Virus record (IMG/VR): IMGVR_UViG_3300027906_000091
Span: 1 to 30,018 of that record
Length of the DNA stretch: 30,018 nucleotides
From: a virus
Reading direction: 5' to 3' (one strand)
In this document: piece after piece, positions 20,215 through 29,249 of the stretch
How positions within the stretch are numbered: the stretch's first letter is position 1
Layout: each line of letters opens with the position of its first letter
Program-made: the position numbers and the translations under genes
The notes under the pieces: generated by a model
What the model was told of the DNA's origin: nothing
What the model saw: only the letters and a program-made list of their open reading frames with translations
Databases searched by the model: none

Positions 20215-23088
20215 ATGTCAACATTAGCAAAGGAAGGAACTAAGCAACTTTTAAGAACAGTAGATGATTTAATCTTAAAGAATAAAGGTCTTAAAAATCC
20301 TGAAAAATTATTAAAGAAAAAAAAAGATTTACAAGTTGGCGATGAGACTATTGCTGTTGGACCAGGAACAACACAAACAAAAGTTGGTATAAAACAAAAA
20401 GTAAAAGTTCCAGAAGTTCCAAAAGAAACAATAGAAGAATTTTTAACTAGCTTTAACAATAATACTATTCCAAAAAAAATACTTGCTGATTTTAATATAG
20501 ATAAAATCACAAATAACGATGACATCTTTAAGATGATCAATGGAATAGCAAAAGGATTTAAAACTTCTGAAGTTGTTAAACAAACTAGAGGTGCTAGAAA
20601 GCATGGCACAACTAAAGCTGCTGGAACAAAGTTATCTAAAGACAATGATTTTCTTTTAGAAGTTTTAGGAACAAAGCCTGGTAAAATGTATAATGCCGAT
20701 CAGATTTATGGCATAAGACAATTACTTGAGGCTGGTGCTGCTAGAACAAGATACTTGGCTGAAAAACTAAATACAGTTGGAGCAGATAGTTCTGAAGTTG
20801 CTTTAAAATTTAGACAGCATTACGCACTAATGGCTCAAATTCAGAAAGTCTTATTAGGTGTAAAAACAGAAACTGGAAGAGCTTTAAACCAATTTAAAAT
20901 TCCATCTAATGCTAGTAAAAAATATTCTTTTTTAGGTGGCAATATAGATGAGGTAAATAAAAGAGAATTATTACTTGAGATTGGTGGATTTGATGAAGTT
21001 AAAAAAGTTGCTGAATTAGTTATTAGAACTCAAGACAATACACAATTATTAAAAGCAGTTGAAAAAACTGGTTTAAGAGAATTTTCAATTAAAACTTCAG
21101 ATGCTATTGCAGAAAGTTTTATAAATGTAATTTTATCTAATCCATTAACTCATGTAAGAAATGGTTTAGGAAACTGGATCTCTCAAGCAATGGTCCAGGC
21201 TGAAAAAAAATACGCAGCTACTTTTTTTAAAAAATTAGGAGCAGAAGGAACTGGAACTAATTACATGGCAGCTCATTCTGATATTGCGAGAGCCTGGGGA
21301 AAACACATGGCAGCTAAAGAAATTATGTCTGCGATGGCTGATGTATATAAAATAAGTGGATCTAAAATTGAAAGCAAATTAGGTAAAGTTACAGCTCAAA
21401 ATTTTAATATAAAAAACAAAACTCTTGGTGGAGCTTTTGATTTATTCGGCAAAGGAATAACTTTAAATAATTATCCGACTAAATGGTTAAAGACAGCTGA
21501 TGATTATTTTAAGAATAGAGAATTTAGAGCAGAGCTTTATGAGTTAGCTTTTAATGATGGAATGGAAATGTTTAATAAAGGATTAATTCAAAGTGAAGAT
21601 GATCTTGCTTTATACATTGCATCAAAAGTTGCTCATCCAACAAAAGAATTTACTGATCTTGCAGTTAAACAAGCTAGGTATGTAACTTTTCAAACTCCTT
21701 TAAAAGATCGACAAGATATTTTTAGAGTTGGAAATGTTGCTCAACAATTTAAAAATACAACAGCTAATGCTGGACCTTTTTCTTGGCTGACTAATTATTA
21801 TTTGCCATTTGTTCAAACTCCAACAAACATCGCTGGATTTGTTGCAGAGAGAACTCCAATATTAGCAAAAAGATTAACAGCTTATAATACTGAGATTGCT
21901 GCTGGTGGAAAAAGAGCTGCTATTGCAAAAGCAAAATTACAGCTTGGCTCAATGTTTTATATGGCAACAGCTCCTCTTGGATATTATGGAGTTGGAAGAG
22001 ATAAAGTGGAAGGAGCTTTAGGTGTTGAACTTCCAAGAACAAGAGGATCAGATATTAGAGGTGGAAGATCAAAATTAACTGGTGGAAAAAATTTATTACA
22101 AAAGACAATTAAAGCTCAACCAATGCAAATTGAGTTACCTCTTGGAAATGGTAAATTTCAAAAAATAAGTTTTAGAAGTTTTGATCCAGTTGCTCAAATG
22201 TTTGCTAACTCTGCAAATGCTGGACAGTTTTTATCTTTAATGGAAGGATCTATCCAAAATAATTTAGATCCAGAAGATCCACAATATGCACAATTAGCAA
22301 ATGATATGTTGCATTATACAGTTGCCTTAACTTTTTCAATTGGAGAAAATATATCTAATTCTACAATGTTAGCTGGTGCTGGAAAGATGGTTAATGATAG
22401 TAGAAAAATTATTAATGGAACAATTGCTGGTAATCCTGGAAAAGCATTTAAAGAAGTTGGATCAGAAATGGCAAGTTCTTATGTTCCAACAGTAGCAAAA
22501 GAAGTTGGTAAATTATTTAACGATGATAGCCAAAAGTTAATAACAGAATTTAACGAATATTTTAAAAAGAATATTGCAGAAAGTGATCTTTGGTACGATT
22601 ACGATATGCGAGGCAGAAAATACGATAAGTTTAATTACTTTAATCAATTTGAAAGAGATGCAATTGATGATGAATTAGAGAAAGTTTTTCCTCAAATTAT
22701 GCCAGTGAAGAATTATATTAGAGTTGGTTATGGTAATAAGAAATTAGGATTAGAGGTTTCTGTTCCATTAAATTCTTTAGAAAAAAGTTTTGTTAGAAAA
22801 AATGCTGGATTAATTTTTGACAACAATATGAAGAAGTTAATGAATGATCCAAGTTATACTAATGATGAAAGACAATTTATAAAAGAAAATTTAATTAAAG
22901 TAAATTGGAATAGTGCCAAATCTGCTGCTTTTGAAGAACTTAAAAAAAACACAAACAGAACTATCACAAATAAAGATGGAGAAGAAATAACAGTTAATTT
23001 TGGAATGGACCTTACAAGTAGAGCAACAGAATTAGCATTAAAAGAAATACAAAATTCTCAAAGAGGATTTGTAAATGAGGAGCAATAA
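20215..23088 (+). CDS. large internal virion protein, LPD38-like polyvalent-associated
   Basis: 957 residues. Three blocks typical of large polyvalent proteins are visible: FRQHYALMAQIQKVLLGVKT, then ETGRALNQF at about 199-227; VILSNPLTHVRNGLGN at 305-320; and YLPFVQTPTNIAGFVAERTP at 529-548. These resemble the LPD38-type region found at the end of giant phage and plasmid proteins. The middle is helical with Ala-rich stretches, and the C-terminal third (residues 750-957) is charged and helical. The start has AGGATTTC 12-19 nt upstream. Expected to be packed in the virion and ejected, inferred from its place after the 929-residue protein. No catalytic motif was identified. Confidence 0.7.
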   Translation: MSTLAKEGTKQLLRTVDDLILKNKGLKNPEKLLKKKKDLQVGDETIAVGPGTTQTKVGIKQKVKVPEVPKETIEEFLTSFNNNTIPKKILADFNIDKITNNDDIFKMINGIAKGFKTSEVVKQTRGARKHGTTKAAGTKLSKDNDFLLEVLGTKPGKMYNADQIYGIRQLLEAGAARTRYLAEKLNTVGADSSEVALKFRQHYALMAQIQKVLLGVKTETGRALNQFKIPSNASKKYSFLGGNIDEVNKRELLLEIGGFDEVKKVAELVIRTQDNTQLLKAVEKTGLREFSIKTSDAIAESFINVILSNPLTHVRNGLGNWISQAMVQAEKKYAATFFKKLGAEGTGTNYMAAHSDIARAWGKHMAAKEIMSAMADVYKISGSKIESKLGKVTAQNFNIKNKTLGGAFDLFGKGITLNNYPTKWLKTADDYFKNREFRAELYELAFNDGMEMFNKGLIQSEDDLALYIASKVAHPTKEFTDLAVKQARYVTFQTPLKDRQDIFRVGNVAQQFKNTTANAGPFSWLTNYYLPFVQTPTNIAGFVAERTPILAKRLTAYNTEIAAGGKRAAIAKAKLQLGSMFYMATAPLGYYGVGRDKVEGALGVELPRTRGSDIRGGRSKLTGGKNLLQKTIKAQPMQIELPLGNGKFQKISFRSFDPVAQMFANSANAGQFLSLMEGSIQNNLDPEDPQYAQLANDMLHYTVALTFSIGENISNSTMLAGAGKMVNDSRKIINGTIAGNPGKAFKEVGSEMASSYVPTVAKEVGKLFNDDSQKLITEFNEYFKKNIAESDLWYDYDMRGRKYDKFNYFNQFERDAIDDELEKVFPQIMPVKNYIRVGYGNKKLGLEVSVPLNSLEKSFVRKNAGLIFDNNMKKLMNDPSYTNDERQFIKENLIKVNWNSAKSAAFEELKKNTNRTITNKDGEEITVNFGMDLTSRATELALKEIQNSQRGFVNEEQ

Positions 23089-23095
23089 ATAATAA

Positions 23096-25108
23096 ATGAC
23101 AATATCAACTACAATAATTAAAAACAGTTATTCTGGAAATGGCTCAACAACAGCCTTTACTTATAATTTTAAAATTACTGATGAAGATGACATCCAGGTA
23201 ATAATAAGATCAGCTGCTGGAACTGAAACAGTAAAAACAAAAACTTCTCATTATGTAGTCGGAGGAGTTGGCAGCAATTCTGGAACTGTAACTTTTCAAT
23301 CTGGTCATATACCAGCATCTGGAGAAACAGTTGTATTAAGAAGATCTACTCCTAAAACTCAGACTATGGATCTAATCGATAATGATCCTATGAGTGCCGA
23401 CACAATTGAAACAGCACATGATAAAGCTATGGCTGTTACGCAAGAGCTGCAAGAACAAATTGATAGATCTTTAAAATTATCAAGAACGAACACAATGACA
23501 TCAACTGAATTTACAGTTGCTGCAACTGATCGAGCAAACAAAATTTTAGCTTTTGATAGTTCTGGAGAAATTGCTGTTACTCAGGAACTTGGAACTTTTA
23601 AAGGTAACTGGGCTGCATCTACTGCTTATGTAATTAGAGATATAATTAAAGATACAAATAATAATAATATTTATATTTGTGTAACTGCTCACACTTCATC
23701 TGGAGCTGTTCCAATCAGTTCAAATACTGATGTTGCAAAATGGTCCTTATTAGTTGATGCTGCATCAGCCTCTACTTCTCAAACTGCTGCTGCCTCTTCT
23801 GCAACTGCTGCTGCAAGTTCAGCGACAGCTGCTGCATCATCGGCATCGACTGCAACGACTAAAGCATCCGAGGCTACTACTGCCAAGACTGCTGCTGAAA
23901 CAGCTAAGACTGCTGCCGAGACTGCAAAAACTGCTGCTGAGACAGCTAAGACTGCTGCTGAAACTGCACTTGATACTTTTGATGACAGATTTTTAGGAGC
24001 TAAGTCTAGCAATCCAACAGTTGATAATGATGGTAACGCACTTATAGATGGAGCATTATATTTTGATACGACTAATGATATAATGAAGGTTTATAACCTG
24101 GCTAACACTACTTGGTATCAATTAACTTTAACTACAAGTAATCAAAATAATGTTAATACTGTTGCTGGTCAGATTTCGCCAACAAATAATATTTCAACAG
24201 TTGCTGGAGCAAATTCAAATATTTCGACTGTTGCTGGACAAATATCTCCAACAAATAATATTGCGACACTAGCTGGAATTTCTGGATTATCATCTTTAGC
24301 TGCTGCTCATGCTGCTGTTTCAAATGTATCAAGCAATTTATCAGCTGTTCAAAATTTTGCTGATGTTTATAGAATTGCATCATCAGCTCCAGTATCAAGT
24401 TTAAATGTCGGAGATCTTTATTTTGATACTTCTGCTAACGAATTAAAAGTTTATAAATCATCTGGCTGGGCTGCTGCTGGTTCTACAGTTAATGGAACAT
24501 CTGCTAGATTTATTTATAATATTACTGGAACTCCAACTACTTTAACTGGTGCATCTGGAACTGGCTATGCTGAGGCATCAAGTTCAGTTCTTGCTTATGA
24601 TGCTGGATTTGTGGATGTGTTCCATAATGGAGTAAAGATGGTTTTAGGAACTGATGTTACTGCAACATCTGGAACTTCTTTAGTCTTTGCATCAGCTTTA
24701 GCAAATGGCGATGTGGTGGATGTAGTTGCTTATGGAACTTTTAATGTAGCAGCAGTAGCTGGTTCAGCAATTAATTCAGGAACAATTAGTGAGGCAAGAT
24801 TACCAGCATCTGCTTTAGGAGCAGTATGGGAAAGTAAATCAGCAGATTTTACAGCTGCGGCAAGGAAAAATTACTTTTGTGATACTTCAAGTAATGATAT
24901 TGATGTTACTTTACCATCAGGAACTATTGGAGATGAAATTCATTTCTTAGATGTTTCAGGTACATTTGACACAAACGATTTAACAATTCTAAATGGTTCA
25001 AGCAAAATTCAAGGAGCATCAGCAAACTTAGATGTTTCTACTGAAAGAGCTGGATTTACTTTAGTTTATTATAACTCAACTCAAGGATGGTTATTAAAGG
25101 ATAAATAA
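23096..25108 (+). CDS. tail fibre protein with T7-type N-terminal anchor
   Basis: 670 residues. Residues 1-130 form the T7 gp17-type anchor (YSGNGSTTAFTYNFKITDED, then the VLRRSTPKTQTMDLIDNDPM block and the helix QELQEQIDRSL), which binds the tail. Residues 225-292 are an Ala/Thr coiled coil with four TAAETAK heptads. Two G-x-LYFDT modules lie at 319-340 and 438-457 (LYFDT, then KVY and W). Residues 505-550 carry a VDVFHNGVKM strand module. An SGTISEARLP motif at 561-570 precedes a beta-rich C-terminus. It attaches to the nozzle and contributes to receptor binding, perhaps as an adaptor for the fibres encoded next. Confidence 0.92.
   Translation: MTISTTIIKNSYSGNGSTTAFTYNFKITDEDDIQVIIRSAAGTETVKTKTSHYVVGGVGSNSGTVTFQSGHIPASGETVVLRRSTPKTQTMDLIDNDPMSADTIETAHDKAMAVTQELQEQIDRSLKLSRTNTMTSTEFTVAATDRANKILAFDSSGEIAVTQELGTFKGNWAASTAYVIRDIIKDTNNNNIYICVTAHTSSGAVPISSNTDVAKWSLLVDAASASTSQTAAASSATAAASSATAAASSASTATTKASEATTAKTAAETAKTAAETAKTAAETAKTAAETALDTFDDRFLGAKSSNPTVDNDGNALIDGALYFDTTNDIMKVYNLANTTWYQLTLTTSNQNNVNTVAGQISPTNNISTVAGANSNISTVAGQISPTNNIATLAGISGLSSLAAAHAAVSNVSSNLSAVQNFADVYRIASSAPVSSLNVGDLYFDTSANELKVYKSSGWAAAGSTVNGTSARFIYNITGTPTTLTGASGTGYAEASSSVLAYDAGFVDVFHNGVKMVLGTDVTATSGTSLVFASALANGDVVDVVAYGTFNVAAVAGSAINSGTISEARLPASALGAVWESKSADFTAAARKNYFCDTSSNDIDVTLPSGTIGDEIHFLDVSGTFDTNDLTILNGSSKIQGASANLDVSTERAGFTLVYYNSTQGWLLKDK
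23882..23968 (+). repeat. 21-base tandem repeat coding for TAAETAK heptads
   Basis: About four copies of a 21-base unit (ACTGCTGCTGAAACAGCTAAG with third-base differences) encode a heptad coiled coil in the fibre shaft. The repeat number could change by slippage, altering shaft length. Confidence 0.75.
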
Positions 25109-25110
25109 TT

Positions 25111-26466
25111 ATGACAACATATAAATCAGCAAAATATAATATTAGTGGTGCAGACTTAACCGCTTTAAATGCAACAGAAATAACATCAGGTACTTTACCT
25201 GATGCTCGTTTAAGTAATCAAGCTAAAGTAATTAAAGGAACATCTGCTCCAGGTTCTCCACAAGCTGGAGATTTATGGTTTGATACAAATACTGGAATTA
25301 ATCTTTTAAAAGTTTATAATGGTTCTGTTAGTTCTTGGGTTGCAACCAATGTAACAGCTCCTATTATTACAAGCACTACTGGGATAGAGAGTGGTGGTGC
25401 ATCAAATATAACTTTAACTGGTTCTGCTTTTGGTACTGCTCAAGGAGTTATGTCATTTACTCCATCTGGTGGAAGTGCATCTACAGTTAATGCAACTCCA
25501 ACATCCGACACATCTGTTACTGCGGCTGTACCAGCGGCTATTTATGGTCAATCTGCTGGAACAGTTATCGCTGTTACTTTTCAAAATAATGCTGGTTTAA
25601 CATCTGGTGCAACTAATATTACTACTACAGAAACAACTGGTGGAACAATAGTTACATCTGGTGGATATAAATATCATACATTCACATCATCTGGAAATTT
25701 TATTTTAGGTGGCACAAAAAATGTTGAATATTTAATAATTGCTGGAGGAGGTTCTGCTGGTTCTTATGCTGGTGGAGGTGGTGCTGGTGGAGTTTTATCT
25801 GGTACTAAAAGTAGTTTATCTGCCGCAACTTATGCTATTGTTGTTGGTGCTGGTGGAACTAACTCTACTGGTACTAGTTCTGGCTCACAATCTGTCGGTG
25901 CTGATGGAAGTAACTCAACTGGATTAAGCGAAACTGCTATCGGTGGCGGTGGTGGTGGAGATGGTTCAAATGATGGTCGAGCTGGTGGTTCTGGTGGTGG
26001 CGGTACTTACGCATCTGATTCAGATGGAGGTGCTGGTACATCTGGTCAAGGAAATGCTGGAGGTAATACTAGCATTGGTAGAGGTAATCCATACGCATCT
26101 GGTGGTGGAGGTGGTAAAGGTAGTGTTGGAGGAAATTCATCATCTGACACAAATGCTGGTGCTGGTGGAGATGGAACAAACTCTTTTTCTACTTGGGCAA
26201 CTGCAACATCAACTGGCGATGGCGGATTATATGCTGGAGGTGGCGGAGCTGGAGTTTCTGCTGGTGGAAGTTATAGTGGCGGAGGAGTTGCTGGTGCGGC
26301 TGGTACTGGCGGAGGCGGAGCTGGTGGTGTTGGTGGTTCTGGTCAATCTGCTGGAGATGCTAATACTGGTGGCGGAGGCGGAGCTGGTGGTTACAATGGC
26401 TCAAGCAGTCTTTATAAACCACAAAATGGTGGTTCTGGAATAGTAATATTAAGGTATGCGGTATAG
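25111..26466 (+). CDS. glycine-rich tail fibre / receptor-binding protein
   Basis: 451 residues. The first 40 carry a fibre motif (EITSGTLPDARL). Residues 53-76 are the GDLWFDT...LKVYNG...W module, also found twice in the preceding fibre. Residues 83-172 look like an IPT/TIG-type beta sandwich (APIITSTTGIESGGASNITL). Residues 211-443 are dominated by Gly runs (GGGGAGG, GGGGGG, GGGGGAGG) split by variable Ser/Thr/Asn loops, ending in GGSGIVILRYAV, the end typical of marine-phage Gly-rich domains. This resembles a polyglycine-II sandwich adhesin. The variable loops would touch the host receptor. It follows the anchor fibre after 2 bases. Confidence 0.85.
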   Translation: MTTYKSAKYNISGADLTALNATEITSGTLPDARLSNQAKVIKGTSAPGSPQAGDLWFDTNTGINLLKVYNGSVSSWVATNVTAPIITSTTGIESGGASNITLTGSAFGTAQGVMSFTPSGGSASTVNATPTSDTSVTAAVPAAIYGQSAGTVIAVTFQNNAGLTSGATNITTTETTGGTIVTSGGYKYHTFTSSGNFILGGTKNVEYLIIAGGGSAGSYAGGGGAGGVLSGTKSSLSAATYAIVVGAGGTNSTGTSSGSQSVGADGSNSTGLSETAIGGGGGGDGSNDGRAGGSGGGGTYASDSDGGAGTSGQGNAGGNTSIGRGNPYASGGGGGKGSVGGNSSSDTNAGAGGDGTNSFSTWATATSTGDGGLYAGGGGAGVSAGGSYSGGGVAGAAGTGGGGAGGVGGSGQSAGDANTGGGGGAGGYNGSSSLYKPQNGGSGIVILRYAV

Positions 26467-26475
26467 GAGAAAATT

Positions 26476-26823
26476 ATGGCACATTATGCAAAAGTTAAAA
26501 ATGGAATAGTACAACAAGTTATTGTAGCAGAAAAAGATTTCTTAGATACATTTACTGATACATCTGCTGGAGAATGGATACAAACTTCTTATAATACTAA
26601 AGGAGGTGTTCACGAATTAGGAGGAACACCATTAAGAAAAAATTATGCTGGAATAGGATATACTTACGACAGAGAAAGAGATGCTTTTATTCCACCAAAT
26701 GATTATCCAAGCTGGACATTAAATGAGGAAACTTGTCAATGGCAATCTCCAGTTCCTTATCCTAATGATGGAAAACTATATAAATGGAATGAAGAAATTA
26801 CAAATTGGGAGGAAATAGCATAA
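26476..26823 (+). CDS. conserved marine-phage tail-region protein
   Basis: 115 residues. The block YTYDRERDAFIPPNDYPSWT, then LNEETCQWQSPVPYPNDG with a repeated Y-x-W-N-E-E-x-x-x-W end, is one I recall as widespread next to tail fibres in marine phages, in both long- and short-tailed types. The start has a good AGGAGA site (26466-26471) and MAHYAKVKNGIVQQVIVAEK is a beta-hairpin-like opening. Structural or fibre-associated function is likely but unproven. The stop overlaps the next ATG (TAATG). Confidence 0.65.
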   Translation: MAHYAKVKNGIVQQVIVAEKDFLDTFTDTSAGEWIQTSYNTKGGVHELGGTPLRKNYAGIGYTYDRERDAFIPPNDYPSWTLNEETCQWQSPVPYPNDGKLYKWNEEITNWEEIA

Positions 26824-28088
26824 TGACAAAAGCAAGAGATTTATCAAACATAATATCAGGTGGATTTACTGAAAGCGATATACCAAATTTATCTACATCA
26901 AAAATAACTTCTGGTACATTTGCTGATGCAAGAATTTCATCAGGTAGTGTAACTCAACATGTTACAGCAACAGATTTGCAACCAGTTAAATCAGACATAT
27001 CTGCTTTAGCTTTAAGAGAGGCTACTAATGAAAGTTCTGCTGCATTTAATTTACCAAATCAATTTATAGATACTTTTGCTACAGATACTTTAGGAACAAA
27101 AACAAATGTACAAGTAGATTCTGGTTATGTATCTTCAATTACAGGAGGAGCTTTAACAGGCTCTTTTACTAATATGTCATCTTCTAATTTTTCAGCACAA
27201 GGAAATTGGACTATAAGTGGTAATAATATAACAATGGACACTTCGCCTGATAATGACACAGGCTCACACACAGGACAAGGCTCAAGTGCAATAACTTTTG
27301 GTGCTAATAAACCATTTCAATTTAAAGCTGGACCAACTTATAACAATACAGGATATGGTCCTTATTTTGGATTTAGAAAAACCTCAACTTCAACTGCTGT
27401 TCAAGCAGTTGGTGCAAATTTAGATGATCAAGGAGAATTTTATTATAGACATGGCTCAAATGCTGGTAATCCAGGTATCTATGCTAATGATGGTGCTGGT
27501 GATGGAAATGAAAGTAGAGTTTATACAGACTCATCTGATAGTGGTCGATATGTTGGAATAGAAAGAACAGTTGCTGGAATTTTTAAATTACATTCGTCAA
27601 GCTCAAATAATATTGCTTTTGATAATTCTAATAGTACATTAAGATATACTTTCACTAATGCTTATACAGGTGCATATTATTTTATTATTAGTGGTCAAGG
27701 TTCTCACAGGTCAGATTTAGATAATTTAGCATACGATTTAGGCACTGCTCAAACAGTAAGTGCTACTGGAACAGCAATACAAAATACAAATACTGTAGGC
27801 TCAGCCAAAACTAAAGTTGGAGGCACGATTTTATATAAAGACAATTCTGGTACAGCTACTCTTGGAACAGACTTAAAAATATATTTTACATGCAATGGTG
27901 GAACAAATTGGACAGAGGCATCAAGCTATTCTGCAATCACTCCAGTTTATTCTACTGGAATTAAACAAGTAAGATTAGGCGAAACAACTTGCACATCTGG
28001 AACAGATATTAGATATAAAGCTGTCTGGGCAAATCAAGCATCTGGATCTAAAGAAACTCAGCTGCATGGTGTCGGTATAAATTACTAA
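26823..28088 (+). CDS. tail fibre-like protein with jelly-roll-type C-terminal region
   Basis: 421 residues from ATG 26823 (GGGAGG site at 26808-26813; a TTG at 26805 is rejected because it lies over that site). The N-terminus TKARDLSNIISGGFTESDIP, then STSKITSGTFADARI, is a marine-phage fibre motif sharing SGTxxxAR with both fibres upstream. Residues about 75-260 look like a lectin/concanavalin-type beta sandwich (FNLPNQFIDTFATDT, FQFKAGPTYNNTGYGPYFGF). The C-terminal part repeats short strands and ends GIKQVRLGETTCTSGTDIRY. Probably a second receptor-binding or host-glycan-binding protein. Confidence 0.7.
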   Translation: MTKARDLSNIISGGFTESDIPNLSTSKITSGTFADARISSGSVTQHVTATDLQPVKSDISALALREATNESSAAFNLPNQFIDTFATDTLGTKTNVQVDSGYVSSITGGALTGSFTNMSSSNFSAQGNWTISGNNITMDTSPDNDTGSHTGQGSSAITFGANKPFQFKAGPTYNNTGYGPYFGFRKTSTSTAVQAVGANLDDQGEFYYRHGSNAGNPGIYANDGAGDGNESRVYTDSSDSGRYVGIERTVAGIFKLHSSSSNNIAFDNSNSTLRYTFTNAYTGAYYFIISGQGSHRSDLDNLAYDLGTAQTVSATGTAIQNTNTVGSAKTKVGGTILYKDNSGTATLGTDLKIYFTCNGGTNWTEASSYSAITPVYSTGIKQVRLGETTCTSGTDIRYKAVWANQASGSKETQLHGVGINY

Positions 28089-28089
28089 C

Positions 28090-28326
28090 ATGGCTAAAAA
28101 ACTTACACCTAAAAAATTTGCAGAAGTTTCAGCTGGTGTAAGACTATCTAGTCATGAAAGAATTTGTGCAATTAGACACAAACATATTTTAGAAAATATC
28201 CAGGAATTAAATAAAGAAGTTAAATCATTAAGGAATGATGTTTCAACTGGAAAAGGCATGGTTAAAGTTCTTGTATTTTTAGGAACAGCAGCTGCTGCTT
28301 GTCTAGGCTATTTTAATTGGAGATAA
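28090..28326 (+). CDS. small C-terminal membrane protein, lysis region
   Basis: 78 residues. A charged helical N-terminal part (LSSHERICAIRHKHILENIQ, then ELNKEVKSLRNDV, coiled-coil-like at 21-52) is followed by one membrane segment at 57-75 (MVKVLVFLGTAAAACLGYF). The topology, a coiled coil and then a C-terminal TM, resembles XhlA-type holin accessory proteins. It lies directly upstream of the endolysin. A holin-like or membrane-recruiting role is inferred from topology and position. Confidence 0.6.
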   Translation: MAKKLTPKKFAEVSAGVRLSSHERICAIRHKHILENIQELNKEVKSLRNDVSTGKGMVKVLVFLGTAAAACLGYFNWR

Positions 28327-28327
28327 A

Positions 28328-28717
28328 ATGATTACAGAAAAAGAAAATTGGAATGAGGAATGGCAAAACTTTTCTCCTGATGAGGTTAAATGTCAGCATT
28401 GTGGAGAATTGAAAATTGATGAGGAATTAATGGATCTTATCCAGGAGGCTAGAGAAAACCTTGGACCATTAAGAATAACATCAGGCTATCGTTGTAGTGA
28501 ACATAACAACAATATTTCTAGCACTGGTCCATCTGGTCCTCATACAACTGGCAAGGCTTTAGATATTGCTACAAGCAACAGCCAACAAAGAAAAGAGTTA
28601 ATAGACTATTTTGCTCCTAAAGTTTCTGGATTAGGAATTGCAAAAAGTTTTATTCATATTGATTTACTTACAGATGAAGATGGTTTTGATGCAAGACCTA
28701 ATTCCTGGATTTATTGA
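28328..28717 (+). CDS. endolysin, M15-family zinc peptidase
   Basis: 129 residues matching Peptidase_M15_3: SPDEVKCQHCG at 16-26, LRITSGYRCSEHN at 48-60, GPHTTGKALDI at 70-80 and SFIHIDLL at 107-114. Zinc ligands by family analogy are H72, D79 and H110, with D112 next to them. Enzymes of this family cut peptide cross-bridges or stem peptides of peptidoglycan. No signal peptide is present, so a holin is needed; a GTA-type holin follows at 28805. The unusual N-terminal C-x-x-C (22, 25) is common in this subfamily. The stop codon overlaps the TTG of the 48-residue ORF. Confidence 0.92.
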   Translation: MITEKENWNEEWQNFSPDEVKCQHCGELKIDEELMDLIQEARENLGPLRITSGYRCSEHNNNISSTGPSGPHTTGKALDIATSNSQQRKELIDYFAPKVSGLGIAKSFIHIDLLTDEDGFDARPNSWIY

Positions 28718-28860
28718 AATACCTTAAATTCTTTTTAACATTTTTATTTTTTTATTTTATAGGTACTTGCACTATCTATAAAGCAACCAATCAGGATATA
28801 TTTAATGATACAATTTCTAGGACTACTGAAAAATCCATTTGTAAAGATAATTGCAGATAA
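28714..28860 (+). CDS. possible small lipoprotein (o-spanin candidate)
   Basis: 48 codons from a TTG that overlaps the endolysin stop (TTGA). The N-terminus is a signal-like KYLK followed by a strongly hydrophobic FFLTFLFFYF and I-G-T-C, then a short polar tail with cysteines at 43 and 47. I-G-T-C is a sub-optimal lipobox (Thr before Cys). The size, the location in the lysis cassette and the overlap with the following gene (28805) resemble Rz1-type outer-membrane spanins. The start is weak (TTG, no clear Shine-Dalgarno). The alternative is a noncoding 87-base gap. Confidence 0.4.
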   Translation: MKYLKFFLTFLFFYFIGTCTIYKATNQDIFNDTISRTTEKSICKDNCR

Positions 28861-29188
28861 AACTTTCGGAGCAATTACTCACAAATTAGAAAAAGATAAG
28901 ATAATTAAAGCTAAAGAAATAGAGGCTGCAACTAAATTAGATGTAGCTAAAGTTGGTGTTCAATTAGAGCAAGTTCGCCAACAAGAAAACTCACTTAAAG
29001 ATGAATGGCTTTGTTTATTTTTTACAATTTTAATGGGATTGCATTTCTATCCACCAGCTCAGGATGCGATGGATCGAGGCTGGAGTATTCTTGAAAAAGC
29101 AGATCCTATGTTCTGGTACATTATTCTAACAATAGTTGGTGCATCATTTGGTGTAACTACAATGAATAAATTAAAGAAAAAAAAGTAG
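28805..29188 (+). CDS. holin of the GTA 3TM type
   Basis: 127 residues. The C-terminal half carries LKDEWLCLFFTILMGLHFYP (TM about 68-84), then AMDRGWSILEKADPMFWYII and LTIVGASFGV (TM about 102-120). The [SW]KDE-W/L...FxP...RGWxxLxxxxP.W..ILxxxxASFG pattern is that of the GTA_holin_3TM family. The N-terminal half is a basic amphipathic helix plus a coiled region. It forms membrane lesions that release the endolysin encoded upstream. An AGGATAT site lies 8-14 nt before the ATG. Its start overlaps the possible small lipoprotein ORF. Confidence 0.82.
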   Translation: MIQFLGLLKNPFVKIIADKTFGAITHKLEKDKIIKAKEIEAATKLDVAKVGVQLEQVRQQENSLKDEWLCLFFTILMGLHFYPPAQDAMDRGWSILEKADPMFWYIILTIVGASFGVTTMNKLKKKK

Positions 29189-29249
29189 GCATCCAAGTAT
29201 CAAACAACATCAAGAATTGAATCTGCGTAGCTCTCAGGAGCTCTAATCT
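29189..29249. other. 61-base gap with RBS-containing stem-loop
   Basis: AGCTC-TCAG-GAGCT at about 29230-29243 is a 5-bp stem-loop that contains part of the AGGAG site (29236-29240) of the next small gene, so it might mask that site. The stem is short, and nothing else was seen in the gap. Confidence 0.3.

Noticed and set aside
20190-20645. 151-codon leftward ORF opposite the 957-residue gene
   Set aside because: It lies antisense to a well-supported gene, with hydrophobic low-complexity content from AT-rich codons and no start signals.
23754-24012. Leu-rich or Ala/Val-rich ORFs on both strands over the fibre coiled coil
   Set aside because: Products of the 21-base GCT/ACT repeat read in other frames.
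25943-26443. 166-codon ORF in another frame of the Gly-rich fibre
   Set aside because: It is GGT/GGA-rich sequence read one frame over, giving Val/Leu/Glu repeats; the main frame has the recognisable fibre end.
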